From Spirochaetia bacterium (GTDB lineage: Bacteria > Spirochaetota > Leptospiria > Turneriellales > JAOUOS01), in assembly GCA_029880265.1 (NCBI GenBank), contig JAOUOT010000010.1, positions 51,174-115,173 on the forward strand: a stretch of 64,000 nucleotides of DNA. Reading direction: 5' to 3'. A program made the position numbers and the translations under genes. Positions within the stretch are counted from its first letter, which is position 1, and each line of letters starts with the position of its first letter. Positions 9,995 to 17,510 of the stretch are shown piece by piece. Under the pieces are notes generated by a model. The model was given only the letters and a program-made list of their open reading frames with translations. It was not told the origin of the DNA and did no database searches.

Positions 9995-10732
9995 CTATAA
10001 AATAAGAATCGCGCAAAAAAATAAGATAAGGGTTTCGATTATTTCGTTAGAGGCTCCTAAAAGATCTCCGGTCACTCCTCCTATTTTTTTATAAAACCAG
10101 AAACCCAAAAGAGCGGTAAAAAGCATGCCGCCTGATAAAAAAGCAACGCCTGTAAAATTTAATAATACGTACAGCGTAAGCGCCGATACCATAAGCGCCG
10201 CAACAAAATGAGCGGTTTTCGCCCGCGTAACAATGTTATATCCTGTGCCTTGAGATCTGGCATATGGCAGAAAAACCGCCAAGAGAACCATTCCCGTGCG
10301 CGAAATAGCAAAAGGCATAAATAAAAACATTTCATTATTATGATCTATCAGCCTGGCAATAGAAATAAGTTTTATAAGCGGTATTAAAAGTAAGGCAATC
10401 ATTCCGAAGACGCCTATATGCGTATCTTTCATAATGGCGAGAATTTTATTTTTTTCATAGGCTCCGAAAAAACCGTCGGCCCAATCGGCAAGCCCGTCTA
10501 AATGCAAACCTCGGGTAAAAATAACGCTTAACAATAGAATGAAAACGGCAATCAGCTCAGAAGATACTACGTTTGCCGTTTTGAATATTAAAACAGAGAG
10601 CCAAAATAATAAAGATAAAAAAAATCCAATCGCGGGAAACCAGATAAGCGATTGAGCGTAATTATCTTGGCTCTTGCCGGGCAAATTAAAAACGGTTAGC
10701 GTTCGTAATGCCGTGAGAAAAGAAGAATACAT
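9995..10732 (-). CDS. cobS: Adenosylcobinamide-GDP ribazoletransferase (cobalamin synthase)
   Basis: A 245-residue polytopic membrane protein that joins adenosylcobinamide-GDP and alpha-ribazole at the inner membrane. The family motif RGLHLDGLADWADG lies near residue 70, with the aspartates that bind Mg2+; the following DTHIGVFG is also typical. At least five hydrophobic segments follow. Its start overlaps the cobT stop as TGATG, indicating coupling. It is the last gene of the riboswitch-led cob operon. Confidence 0.93.
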   Translation of the reverse strand: MYSSFLTALRTLTVFNLPGKSQDNYAQSLIWFPAIGFFLSLLFWLSVLIFKTANVVSSELIAVFILLLSVIFTRGLHLDGLADWADGFFGAYEKNKILAIMKDTHIGVFGMIALLLIPLIKLISIARLIDHNNEMFLFMPFAISRTGMVLLAVFLPYARSQGTGYNIVTRAKTAHFVAALMVSALTLYVLLNFTGVAFLSGGMLFTALLGFWFYKKIGGVTGDLLGASNEIIETLILFFCAILIL

Positions 10733-11787
10733 CAGCTTTTTTCGGTTACCCCCGCAGAAGAGAAAGTGGCCATTTCGTTATAAATCTTAATTGACGCTTC
10801 TATGATAGAAATTGCCAAAGCAGCGCCGGTTCCTTCGCCAAGGCGCATGTCTAAATTTAAAATAGGTTTCTCGTTTAATTCTTCGAGTAATCTTATGTGT
10901 CCCTTTTCTTTAGAAAGGTGGCTGAAAAAAAGATAATCTTTGATATCTTCATTCAGACGTACGGCCGTTAAAGCGGCGGCTGATGATATAAATCCGTCGA
11001 CAACAACGGGAATTTTACGAATTGCGGCGCCTAGAATAAGCCCTAAAATTCCCGCAATTTCAAAACCTCCGACAGATGTTAAAACTTCAAGAGGGTTTTT
11101 ATCTTTCGCGTTATTGATTTCAAGGGCTTTTTCAATGATTTCAGCCTTTATTTTTATTTTATCTTCAGAAAGACCTGTTCCCGCGCCTGTTACGTCGTAT
11201 ACGGGGCAGGGCAAAAGGCACGCGTAAATAGCCGAAGAGGGGGTCGTGTTGGCAATGCCCATCTCTCCTGTGCCAAGAATATCAACTCCCTTTTCTGCGG
11301 CGGCCTCTGCGCAGTCTATGCCCGCTTTTATCGCCTGAAGACATTCTTCTTCGGTCATAGCGGGGCCCTTGAGCATATTGGCTGTGCCTTCTTTTACTTT
11401 CTTTTTTTCTAACAGGGGATGATCTGCAAATTCATTGATAACGCCGATATCGACAATTACATTTTCAATGCCCCCGTGTTTTGACAGAACATTAACGGCG
11501 GCTCCTTCGGTTATCATATTTAAAACCATCTGGTAAGTTACCGCCTGCGGAAAAGCCGACACGCCTTCTTCGGCAATACCGTGATCGCCTGCAAAGGTAT
11601 AAATCGCCTTTTTTTGCAAGGCCGGTTTTGTTGTATTCTGAATTAAACAGAATTTTTCTGCGAAATTTTCAAGCCTTCCGAGACTGCCCTGTGGTTTGGT
11701 TAAGTCGTCTTGATGTTTTTGAATTTCTTCTTTTAAGTTTTTATCTGTCGGATTTATGTTTTTAGCAAGTTCAATTATCTCTTTCAT
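10732..11787 (-). CDS. cobT: Nicotinate-nucleotide--dimethylbenzimidazole phosphoribosyltransferase
   Basis: A 351-residue cytoplasmic enzyme that makes alpha-ribazole phosphate from a lower-ligand base and nicotinate mononucleotide. Motifs in order: TKPQGSLGRLE near residue 30, AGDHGIAEEGVSAFP near 68, LGTGEMGIANTT near 171, DVTGAGTG, and the catalytic-glutamate motif MRLGEGTGAALA near residue 315. Length is normal for the family. It lies between cobU (13 bases) and cobS (overlapping). Confidence 0.95.
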   Translation of the reverse strand: MKEIIELAKNINPTDKNLKEEIQKHQDDLTKPQGSLGRLENFAEKFCLIQNTTKPALQKKAIYTFAGDHGIAEEGVSAFPQAVTYQMVLNMITEGAAVNVLSKHGGIENVIVDIGVINEFADHPLLEKKKVKEGTANMLKGPAMTEEECLQAIKAGIDCAEAAAEKGVDILGTGEMGIANTTPSSAIYACLLPCPVYDVTGAGTGLSEDKIKIKAEIIEKALEINNAKDKNPLEVLTSVGGFEIAGILGLILGAAIRKIPVVVDGFISSAAALTAVRLNEDIKDYLFFSHLSKEKGHIRLLEELNEKPILNLDMRLGEGTGAALAISIIEASIKIYNEMATFSSAGVTEKS

Positions 11788-11800
11788 TTTTTTTCCTTTT

Positions 11801-12316
11801 TTATTTAATTTTTAAGGGCAGTCCGCTTACCATAAAGTAAGCCTCGCCCGATTTTTGCGCCGTTTTTTGATTTAGTGTTCCCATCTCGTCTCTAAACTGG
11901 CGCGCTATTTTGTTTTCGGGAACAATTCCCATGCCTAATTCATTGCTGATAATAATGAGAGGCTTTGAAAAAGAGCATAAAGATTTCAGAAAAAAATCAA
12001 TTTCAAACGCTCTTTCTTTTTCATCTTTTACAAATAAATTCGAAAGCCAAAGCGTTAAACAGTCAATAATTACAACGTCATATTGTTCTTGAATATTTAA
12101 CAAGACAGGGCCAAGGCGGTATGGCTCTTCAATCGTCAGATAGCTTTTATCTCTTTGGGCCTTGTGAAGCTCGATTCTTTGTTTCATCTCGTTGTCGCAA
12201 GCTTCAGCCGTGGCAATATATATCTTATTTTGGTACGAAGAGGCCAGGGTTAAAGCGTAACCGCTTTTTCCGCTTCTTGCGCCGCCGGCTATGTATATTA
12301 TGTTATTTTTTTTCAT
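11801..12316 (-). CDS. cobU: Adenosylcobinamide kinase / adenosylcobinamide-phosphate guanylyltransferase
   Basis: The enzyme phosphorylates adenosylcobinamide and then transfers GMP to it. The P-loop GGARSGKSGYA sits immediately after a short beta strand at the N-terminus. Later motifs are TAEACDNEM (holding the family region that carries the GMP) and VVIIDCLTLWLSN. I place the start at the ATG at 12316, giving 171 residues, because family members begin only a few residues before the P-loop; a longer frame from 12355 would add 13 unrelated residues. The chosen start overlaps the end of cobC by 14 bases. Confidence 0.9.
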   Translation of the reverse strand: MKKNNIIYIAGGARSGKSGYALTLASSYQNKIYIATAEACDNEMKQRIELHKAQRDKSYLTIEEPYRLGPVLLNIQEQYDVVIIDCLTLWLSNLFVKDEKERAFEIDFFLKSLCSFSKPLIIISNELGMGIVPENKIARQFRDEMGTLNQKTAQKSGEAYFMVSGLPLKIK

Positions 12317-12899
12317 AGGTAATATTAAGAGCCGAAAGGGTTCCGTATTTTTCAAATAAGTTTAAAATACTTAAAGAACCGGTGCTTACCTGAAAAGCCG
12401 CATATTTTTGATAAGGAATTCCCAGAAAACGGCAGAGAAGAAAAGTGATAACACCCTTATGGGCGACGGCCGCAATTTCTTTGTTTTTACTTAAAATAAA
12501 GAAATCGGCCAGTTCTTCAATGCGTTTAATGAAGTTTTTAACGCTTTCGCCTTCGGGAAATGCGAAGTTTTCAAAATCGTTTTCCCATTTATTAATCATC
12601 TCTTTATTCTTTTTTGTTATTTCTTTGAGGCGCTGATTTTCCCAAAGGCCAAAATCTATTTCGCATAGTTTTGGCAGAGATTCTATTTTTCTGTCTTTAA
12701 ATAGTATTTCTGCCGATTGTCTGGCCCTTAGCAACGGGCTGTGCAGTATAAGGGCGTTTTCAGATAACTTAAATTGCGCGGCCATGGTTTCCATTTCTCT
12801 TACGCCAGATTTCGTTAAAGGCAGATCGGTTGAACCGGTTAATAGCATTTTTGTTGACTCTACGACCTCGCCGTGTCTAATTAAGTATAGTTTTTTCAT
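12303..12899 (-). CDS. cobC: Alpha-ribazole phosphatase, histidine phosphatase superfamily
   Basis: A 198-residue phosphoglycerate-mutase-like phosphatase. The catalytic motif LYLIRHGEVV is at residues 4-13 and the substrate-strand motif LTGSTDLPLTKSG follows. The second catalytic histidine lies in AVAHKGVITFLLCR near residue 144. In this context it should remove the 5' phosphate from alpha-ribazole or adenosylcobalamin phosphate in the nucleotide-loop pathway. It is the first enzyme gene downstream of the cobalamin riboswitch and overlaps cobU. Confidence 0.88.
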   Translation of the reverse strand: MKKLYLIRHGEVVESTKMLLTGSTDLPLTKSGVREMETMAAQFKLSENALILHSPLLRARQSAEILFKDRKIESLPKLCEIDFGLWENQRLKEITKKNKEMINKWENDFENFAFPEGESVKNFIKRIEELADFFILSKNKEIAAVAHKGVITFLLCRFLGIPYQKYAAFQVSTGSLSILNLFEKYGTLSALNITYEKK

Positions 12900-12971
12900 G
12901 ACCTAAATAATGTAAATTATTCGTAAGCTTATAAATTTATTACGTTCTTATCTTATTAGCTTGATATTTGC

Positions 12972-13067
12972 TTAATAACAAAAGGCCGCTCTATAAGTTA
13001 AAACTTGTTTTTTATGCGAAAAAGATTTGTCGCCCGGTACAAAACCGGTAAGATTTTGATGTTTCAT
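12972..13067 (-). CDS. Possible 31-residue small protein or leader peptide after the riboswitch
   Basis: A short frame begins at an ATG (13067), 5 bases after a strong GAGGGAG ribosome-binding sequence (13073-13079), and ends at TAA (12972-12974). That binding sequence is the best in the cob operon and sits only about 8 bases after the aptamer, so it is well placed to be occluded when cobalamin binds. The peptide contains VPGDKSFSHKK, which resembles the substrate-binding motif near the N-terminus of EPSP synthase. This may be chance or the relic of a lost gene. The end lies 72 bases before cobC. Coding status is unproven. Confidence 0.35.
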   Translation of the reverse strand: MKHQNLTGFVPGDKSFSHKKQVLTYRAAFCY

Positions 13068-13086
13068 ATTTTCTCCCTCGAAAAAC

Positions 13087-13231
13087 GCTGAACTTGTATT
13101 CCGGCTTGATGGGCAGTTAACCTACTTGCCAGCCTTCCCATTTTTTCAAACAGTGGCTTATTTGACTTTCGTTCCCATTTACGGCTGCGGGGCAGCGGAG
13201 GATTTTCGCCTCACTTCCAATAATTTTCAGC
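13087..13231 (-). promoter_or_regulatory. Cobalamin riboswitch
   Basis: The minus strand contains the conserved aptamer elements in order. These are GGAAGTGAGGCGAAAATCC, then GCTGCCCCGCAGCCGTAA, the GCCACTG segment, the GGGAAGG segment, and a divergent B12-box region AGCCGGAATACAAG. A closing P1 helix pairs 13226-13231 with 13087-13092 (GCTGAA with TTCAGC). The riboswitch precedes the 31-codon ORF and cobC-cobU-cobT-cobS, matching feedback control by adenosylcobalamin. No intrinsic terminator is obvious after the aptamer. Because a strong ribosome-binding sequence follows within 10 bases, translational control seems more likely. Confidence 0.9.
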
Positions 13232-13245
13232 TTCCTTTTGTTTAC

Positions 13246-13274
13246 TAAATAAATATAATTGCTCTTTGCGTCAA
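13246..13274 (-). promoter_or_regulatory. Promoter of the cobalamin riboswitch/cob operon
   Basis: On the minus strand a -35 TTGACG (13269-13274) is separated by 17 bases from a -10-like TATTTA (13246-13251), placing the transcript start just before the aptamer. Spacing and the -35 are good; the -10 is moderate. Confidence 0.55.
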
Positions 13275-13321
13275 GAAAATTTGAATTAAATCTGAAGAAA
13301 TTCGGTAGGGCCCTTGATAAA

Positions 13322-14548
13322 CTACTTAATTCTAACGCTCTTTATGCCTTTACCAGTTTCATAGGTAAATATTTCAGCCCCGTATAACAAAGTGTCGTCT
13401 CCCTTTGCTCTTTCTACCCAGCCGCCGGTATTATGAAAAAAGATCTTTTTACCTTCATGTTCAACAAAATTTTGATCATTTACATCCCATGCTAAAGGAA
13501 CATGAGTATGTCCTATAATCACTCTATCTGGTTTTGGTATATTAAGAGTTTCGCACTCTATGGCGCATAAATCAAGGTATTTTATGATTCTTTCTTTAAT
13601 TTCTTCTTTGTAAATATAATCGGAATTAAATCTTGAATTTTCAGATTTGCGGATCGTATGCAGCATGAATCTTTTTGCCATCTCCAGTAATAAATCGGAA
13701 CCTTTTTCTTTAAAAAAAGATTTAGGCTCAATCATTTTATCCATACCTTTTTGAAAATTATTTAATAATTCTTCCAGATCTTTTATGTTTTTTTCTCTGG
13801 TATCTTTTTGAATTTTTTGAACAAGAGGCGTTAAAATGCCAGATTGTCCCACGCCAGAACCGGATAACTGGTTTAAGGAATGATTCGCCGCTACCGTATT
13901 TTTTAAGTTATAATCTTTTTTTGAAATATATCCTGAATGATAGGCTAATTCGCCGATATATGTCCAGAATGTGTGCACAAAATGTCCATGCGTAAGAAGT
14001 ATGGTTTGATCTTTGGTTCTTAAATAAATATTAGGATAAGCCACGTAAAAAGGAAGATTTTTATCATCGGTTAATCCGTCTAAAAAAAGGCCGCCGTATC
14101 GGTTGCCGAGATTATCTTCGCGAATCGATACATCGGGTAAAAAAAACTTATCTTCGCCTTGAATATTTTCGTCAAGAACTCCCGGTAAAACCCATTTGAA
14201 AGGTTTTGGTTCTTTTCCCGATTTTATCCGGTTTATTATATTTACTTCATATTCCACTTCATCCCAGAAATCATAATCGTGATTTCCGGCCGTGTAAACT
14301 ATTCTTTTAGCAATATTATTAGATACTATCGCATTAAAAAAATACTTTCCCGCTGAATATGAATCAATATAAGAAGCCGTACTGAATTCAAAAACATCCC
14401 CCACCATGATAAGATAATCATTATTTTCTCCTAAAGCGTCGAGACACTGGTCAAAATATCTTCCTTTTGACCAGTTGGCCCTGCTGCCTTTTACAAGTAC
14501 ATTGCAGGGGTCTCCTAAGTGTGTATCAGAAATAATCGCTATTTTCAT
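13322..14548 (-). CDS. Calcineurin-like metallophosphoesterase
   Basis: A 408-residue protein with the full set of dinuclear-metal motifs: ISDTHLGD at residues 6-13, MVGDVFEF, AGNHDYDFW, LLTHGHFVH and VIGHTHVPLAW. The order matches calcineurin-like phosphoesterases; LpxH-type UDP-diacylglucosamine hydrolases and related proteins share these motifs. It is longer than LpxH, with an extra helical insert between the NHD and GHTH motifs, so I do not assign a substrate. The upstream 230 bases separate it from the divergent ferredoxin gene. Confidence 0.85.
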   Translation of the reverse strand: MKIAIISDTHLGDPCNVLVKGSRANWSKGRYFDQCLDALGENNDYLIMVGDVFEFSTASYIDSYSAGKYFFNAIVSNNIAKRIVYTAGNHDYDFWDEVEYEVNIINRIKSGKEPKPFKWVLPGVLDENIQGEDKFFLPDVSIREDNLGNRYGGLFLDGLTDDKNLPFYVAYPNIYLRTKDQTILLTHGHFVHTFWTYIGELAYHSGYISKKDYNLKNTVAANHSLNQLSGSGVGQSGILTPLVQKIQKDTREKNIKDLEELLNNFQKGMDKMIEPKSFFKEKGSDLLLEMAKRFMLHTIRKSENSRFNSDYIYKEEIKERIIKYLDLCAIECETLNIPKPDRVIIGHTHVPLAWDVNDQNFVEHEGKKIFFHNTGGWVERAKGDDTLLYGAEIFTYETGKGIKSVRIK

Positions 14549-14780
14549 ATAAACCTCATCTCTACATGTTTATTAGGCAAAATGAGATACCTTAAAATTT
14601 TGTAAATAAAAATATCTGTCAGTGCTTTTTGACTTGCGTTATTTTAAAGCAATGGAGCCATTGCCCTGATAATACTTTCTGCCATAATTTTCCTTTTTTG
14701 TAATTATTTTTTTTTGCAGGCGTGACTCTTTTTTGTATTATGGCATATAGTATTAGAATTACAGAGCATAGGAGAATCAT

Positions 14781-14999
14781 ATGAGTAAAATAGTAACTGT
14801 TGATAAAGACGACTGCACAAGCTGTTCATTGTGTGCCGATACGCTGCCGCAATATTTTCGTATGGACGATGACGATATTGCAGAAACTCACAATGACGGC
14901 GAGAATCTTAACGCAGCGGTCGTCTCAGACGAAGATACTGATCAAATTCAAGAATCTATTGACGATTGTCCCGGCGAATGCATTCGTTGGAAAGAATAA
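14781..14999 (+). CDS. Ferredoxin, single-cluster type
   Basis: A 72-residue acidic ferredoxin. The cluster motif is CTSCSLC (Cys12, Cys15, Cys18) with the remaining ligand in the C-terminal DDCPGEC. This is the pattern of monocluster [4Fe-4S]/[3Fe-4S] ferredoxins similar to those of Thermotoga, Bacillus and actinobacteria. A ribosome-binding sequence AGGAG lies about 7 bases before the ATG. It is probably a low-potential electron carrier; its partner is not evident from neighbours. It stands alone and is convergent with the cNMP-binding protein gene. Confidence 0.9.
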   Translation: MSKIVTVDKDDCTSCSLCADTLPQYFRMDDDDIAETHNDGENLNAAVVSDEDTDQIQESIDDCPGECIRWKE

Positions 15000-15009
15000 T
15001 TGATTTATT

Positions 15010-15648
15010 TTACCTGACGGCAAAAAAATCAAATACTTTGGCTGAAAAGGCGATATAATTTGCCCCTTGGGTATCTTGCCTCACATTTAAAAGACTTTGT
15101 TGTTTAAGTTGTAAAAGCGTTTTTTTAGCGTCTTCCATAGAGATACCCAAATTCTTTTGTATATAATTTAAGAAGGGTTCATAGGCAATGAGTAAAACCT
15201 CGCCCGAGGCGTCTTTGCGCCCTTCTTTTTTCCAGAAAATATCAAGGGCCTTTAATATTCTGGTTTCTTTACTTAAAACTAAAAGCTCTTCTATTTGTTT
15301 GTCGGTCTGCCTTAGTCTTTCGCATAAAGTTTTTATCATCTTGTGGGCGAAGCCGACATTGTTTTTAAGCATGAAATCAAAAGAGGTTTTATCTATTTTT
15401 AGAATAACAGATTTTACCCTGGCTGTCGCCGTTGCTGATCGCTCCTGATCGGTAAATAAAGCCATTTCGCCGAAAAAATCTCCGTCTTTTAGAGTGGCGA
15501 GTACTTGTTCGGCATTTTTTGCTTTTTTTGAAATATTAACGATACCTTCATGAATGATAAACATTTCTTCGCCTAAATCTCCCTCGCGAAAAATAACGGT
15601 ACCTTCGGGAAAGTCGCGGCCAAATCTGTCGACTAATTCTGAACGCAT
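15010..15648 (-). CDS. Cyclic-nucleotide-binding-domain protein, Crp/Fnr-like
   Basis: A 212-residue protein. Residues 14-110 form a cNMP-binding beta roll with FPEGTVIFREGD, then GDFFGEMALFTDQERSATA, whose Glu and Arg match the phosphate-binding cassette. A helix follows, then a winged-helix-like C-terminus (about 135-212) with NLGISMEDAKKTLLQLKQQ. This resembles the Crp HTH but is divergent, so DNA binding is likely rather than certain. It is the last gene of a minus-strand group, 10 bases after the PC4-like gene. Confidence 0.8.
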   Translation of the reverse strand: MRSELVDRFGRDFPEGTVIFREGDLGEEMFIIHEGIVNISKKAKNAEQVLATLKDGDFFGEMALFTDQERSATATARVKSVILKIDKTSFDFMLKNNVGFAHKMIKTLCERLRQTDKQIEELLVLSKETRILKALDIFWKKEGRKDASGEVLLIAYEPFLNYIQKNLGISMEDAKKTLLQLKQQSLLNVRQDTQGANYIAFSAKVFDFFAVR

Positions 15649-15658
15649 ATAACTTTTT

Positions 15659-15883
15659 CTAGAACTTTTCTTTGATAATTTCTTCAGCTTTTAATATGGC
15701 GTCTTTAAGCTCGTTAAATTTTTCAATGTTTAGAGAGACGCCTTTTTTCGTGGGCGCAAACTCGCCTTCATTATCATACCATGTGCGAATATTCAGCAGT
15801 TTTTTACCCTGATATTCGCTTATTTCTACCCTGATAATTTCTGTTTTATTTCTGGGGATATCGGCAATGTGTATTGGTTCCAT
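15659..15883 (-). CDS. PC4/YdbC-like single-stranded-DNA-binding protein
   Basis: A 74-residue protein matching the transcriptional coactivator p15 (PC4) fold: a beta-rich core with VEISEYQGKKLLNIRTWY and GEFAPTKKGVSL, followed by a C-terminal amphipathic helix. Bacterial PC4 homologues (YdbC) bind single-stranded nucleic acid as dimers. The length is the whole domain with nothing added. It is likely co-transcribed with the HIT gene (40 bases upstream) and the cNMP protein gene. Confidence 0.85.
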   Translation of the reverse strand: MEPIHIADIPRNKTEIIRVEISEYQGKKLLNIRTWYDNEGEFAPTKKGVSLNIEKFNELKDAILKAEEIIKEKF

Positions 15884-15923
15884 ATATGAATAACTTCTCT
15901 TTAATTAAAATATCGGCATAAAT

Positions 15924-16262
15924 TTACCCAGGGGGCCAGCCCATTTGTCTGCCGCCTAATAGATGAAAATGAAGATGCGGTACGGTTTGCCCCCCGTAAA
16001 CGCCTATATTATTCACTACCCTGTAACCGTTTTCTGACAGCTTAAGCTTATGCGCCGTTTTGGCGGCGGCTGTCAAGAGTTTTCCCAAAAGGGCGGTATT
16101 ATCGGTTTTTTCGATTGAAACGATATGTTCTTTAGGAACGATTAAAACATGCACCGGCGCAATGGGATTTAAATCTTTGAAAGCAATCCATCCGTCACCT
16201 TCGTGAACAATTTCAGCTTCAATTTCTTTTGAAGCGATTTTGCAGAATATACAATTTTCCAT
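15924..16262 (-). CDS. HIT-family protein, HinT-like
   Basis: A 112-residue histidine-triad protein that hydrolyses purine nucleoside phosphoramidates. The N-terminal CIFCKIASKEI contains a cysteine pair, DLNPIAPVHVLIVPKEHI lies mid-protein, and the triad HLHFHLLGGR is near the C-terminus. I use the ATG at 16262 because the protein should begin with MENCIFCKI; a TTG three codons earlier is the only upstream alternative. It lies 41 bases after epmA. Confidence 0.92.
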   Translation of the reverse strand: MENCIFCKIASKEIEAEIVHEGDGWIAFKDLNPIAPVHVLIVPKEHIVSIEKTDNTALLGKLLTAAAKTAHKLKLSENGYRVVNNIGVYGGQTVPHLHFHLLGGRQMGWPPG

Positions 16263-16303
16263 GCTATGCAAATAATTTAAGAAGATATCTAGGCAAGTGT
16301 TTT

Positions 16304-17296
16304 TTATGAAAAAGCGTTAATATTTTCAATTACCAGAACCTGCATTAAAACTCTCTCAAGCCCCATGCCCATACCGCTTACGTTTTTCATTGAAGAAGAA
16401 GCCGCGATAAGCTCTTCGTCTAAAGGATGAGGCTCTTTGCCTGTTAAAACTCTTACGGCGTTATTTTTTTCCCAGAGTTTTTTTAATTCGTCTGCGTCGC
16501 TGAGCTCCTGGTAGCCGCTGGCGGTCTCGACCCCTTTTGTATAGCATTCGACTCTTTTGGCCCAGCCTTCCTGAGAAACCTCGGCCATCCCCCGTAAAAA
16601 GTAAGGATAGTCATAAACAAAACAAACGGGATACTTTTCTAATTGCCGATGAATCAGGTTGTCAAATAAAAGCGTAAAAGCCTCGCTTTTTAAAAGTTCG
16701 TCTTCTGTTTCAGAATCGGTTTTTGTTTTTTCAGATAAGTTTATTTTGTATTTTTTCGCAAGTCTTTGATAATCATTTAATGAAAAATCAGGCTCTATAT
16801 CTTCGTTTAAGATTTCTTGAAATAATCTGCGCACGCTGATTCTTTCGGCCTTAAGAATATCTTTTTCTCTCAGCGAAGAATTTTCAAACGCCGAGACGGC
16901 AGAAGTTAATAAAGAAGTAAAGAAAGAAATAAGCTCTAAATAGTTTGTTTCTTTAAGATACCATTCGACCATGGTAAATTCAATCGCGTGCAAATTCGAG
17001 GTCAAATCGTCTCTAAAGGCGTGCGCTATTTCGTAAGTTCCCGCCGCGTTTAACGAGTTTCGCGCGAAGGCTTTTTTTAAGGCAAATTCGGGGGATGTAG
17101 GCAGAAAAAAAGTTTTATCTTGAACAGAAATTTTAACCGTGTCTATATAAGGCTCAATGGCCCCCGATTTTACAAGAAGATTGGTAAAGCATTCTTTTAT
17201 ATTCTTTTCTTCAAAGAATTTCCTTAGCTTTTCAATCGCAATGCTGCGGGCATACTGGGGATGTATTTTCTTTTCTGATTTTTTATCAGAAGACAT
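16304..17296 (-). CDS. epmA: EF-P lysine ligase, class II lysyl-tRNA synthetase paralogue (EpmA/PoxA)
   Basis: About 330 residues covering only a class II aminoacyl-tRNA synthetase core, without the anticodon-binding domain of LysS. Motif 2 is YEIAHAFRDD, followed by HAIEFTMVEWY; motif 3 is GMGMGLERVLM at the C-terminus. EpmA attaches beta-lysine to elongation factor P. The start at 17296 is the only ATG near the expected N-terminus and lies just 3 bases after the tRNA, leaving no space for a separate leader. A GTG at 17308 would start inside the tRNA. epmB and efp are not in the window. Confidence 0.85.
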   Translation of the reverse strand: MSSDKKSEKKIHPQYARSIAIEKLRKFFEEKNIKECFTNLLVKSGAIEPYIDTVKISVQDKTFFLPTSPEFALKKAFARNSLNAAGTYEIAHAFRDDLTSNLHAIEFTMVEWYLKETNYLELISFFTSLLTSAVSAFENSSLREKDILKAERISVRRLFQEILNEDIEPDFSLNDYQRLAKKYKINLSEKTKTDSETEDELLKSEAFTLLFDNLIHRQLEKYPVCFVYDYPYFLRGMAEVSQEGWAKRVECYTKGVETASGYQELSDADELKKLWEKNNAVRVLTGKEPHPLDEELIAASSSMKNVSGMGMGLERVLMQVLVIENINAFS

Positions 17297-17299
17297 GTT

Positions 17300-17373
17300 T
17301 GGGCCCACCAGGACTCGAACCTGGGACCAACGGATTATGAGTCCGTCGCTCTAACCAACTGAGCTATAGGCCC
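17300..17373 (-). tRNA. tRNA with CAU anticodon, probably tRNA-Ile2 (lysidine) or elongator tRNA-Met
   Basis: A 74-base cloverleaf is complete: acceptor GGGCCTA with TGGGCCC, D arm GCTC/GAGC, anticodon arm ACGGA/TCCGT with loop CTCATAA, T arm CCAGG/CCTGG with TTCGAGT, and discriminator A. CCA is not encoded. C4-G69 and C5-G68 in the acceptor match known TilS determinants, and the body resembles Bacillus tRNA-Ile2, so I lean to Ile2. It directly precedes epmA. Confidence 0.93.
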
Positions 17374-17510
17374 TTTTGTTTTATATGCAAGCAATAAATT
17401 ACTTGTATATATGGAATGTTTTGAACAAGAAGACAGCGCGTCAATTTTAAAATGTTAAATTCTATAAAGGTTGACGGCATGACCCGCAAATCTTGTGTTG
17501 AAATTAGAAA

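Noticed and set aside
10940..11227. A 95-codon plus-strand frame inside cobT
   Set aside because: It lies fully inside a well-supported enzyme gene and has no independent signal.
14800..15003. A 67-codon frame overlapping the ferredoxin
   Set aside because: It is a frame shift of the ferredoxin gene; the ferredoxin frame carries the cluster cysteines.
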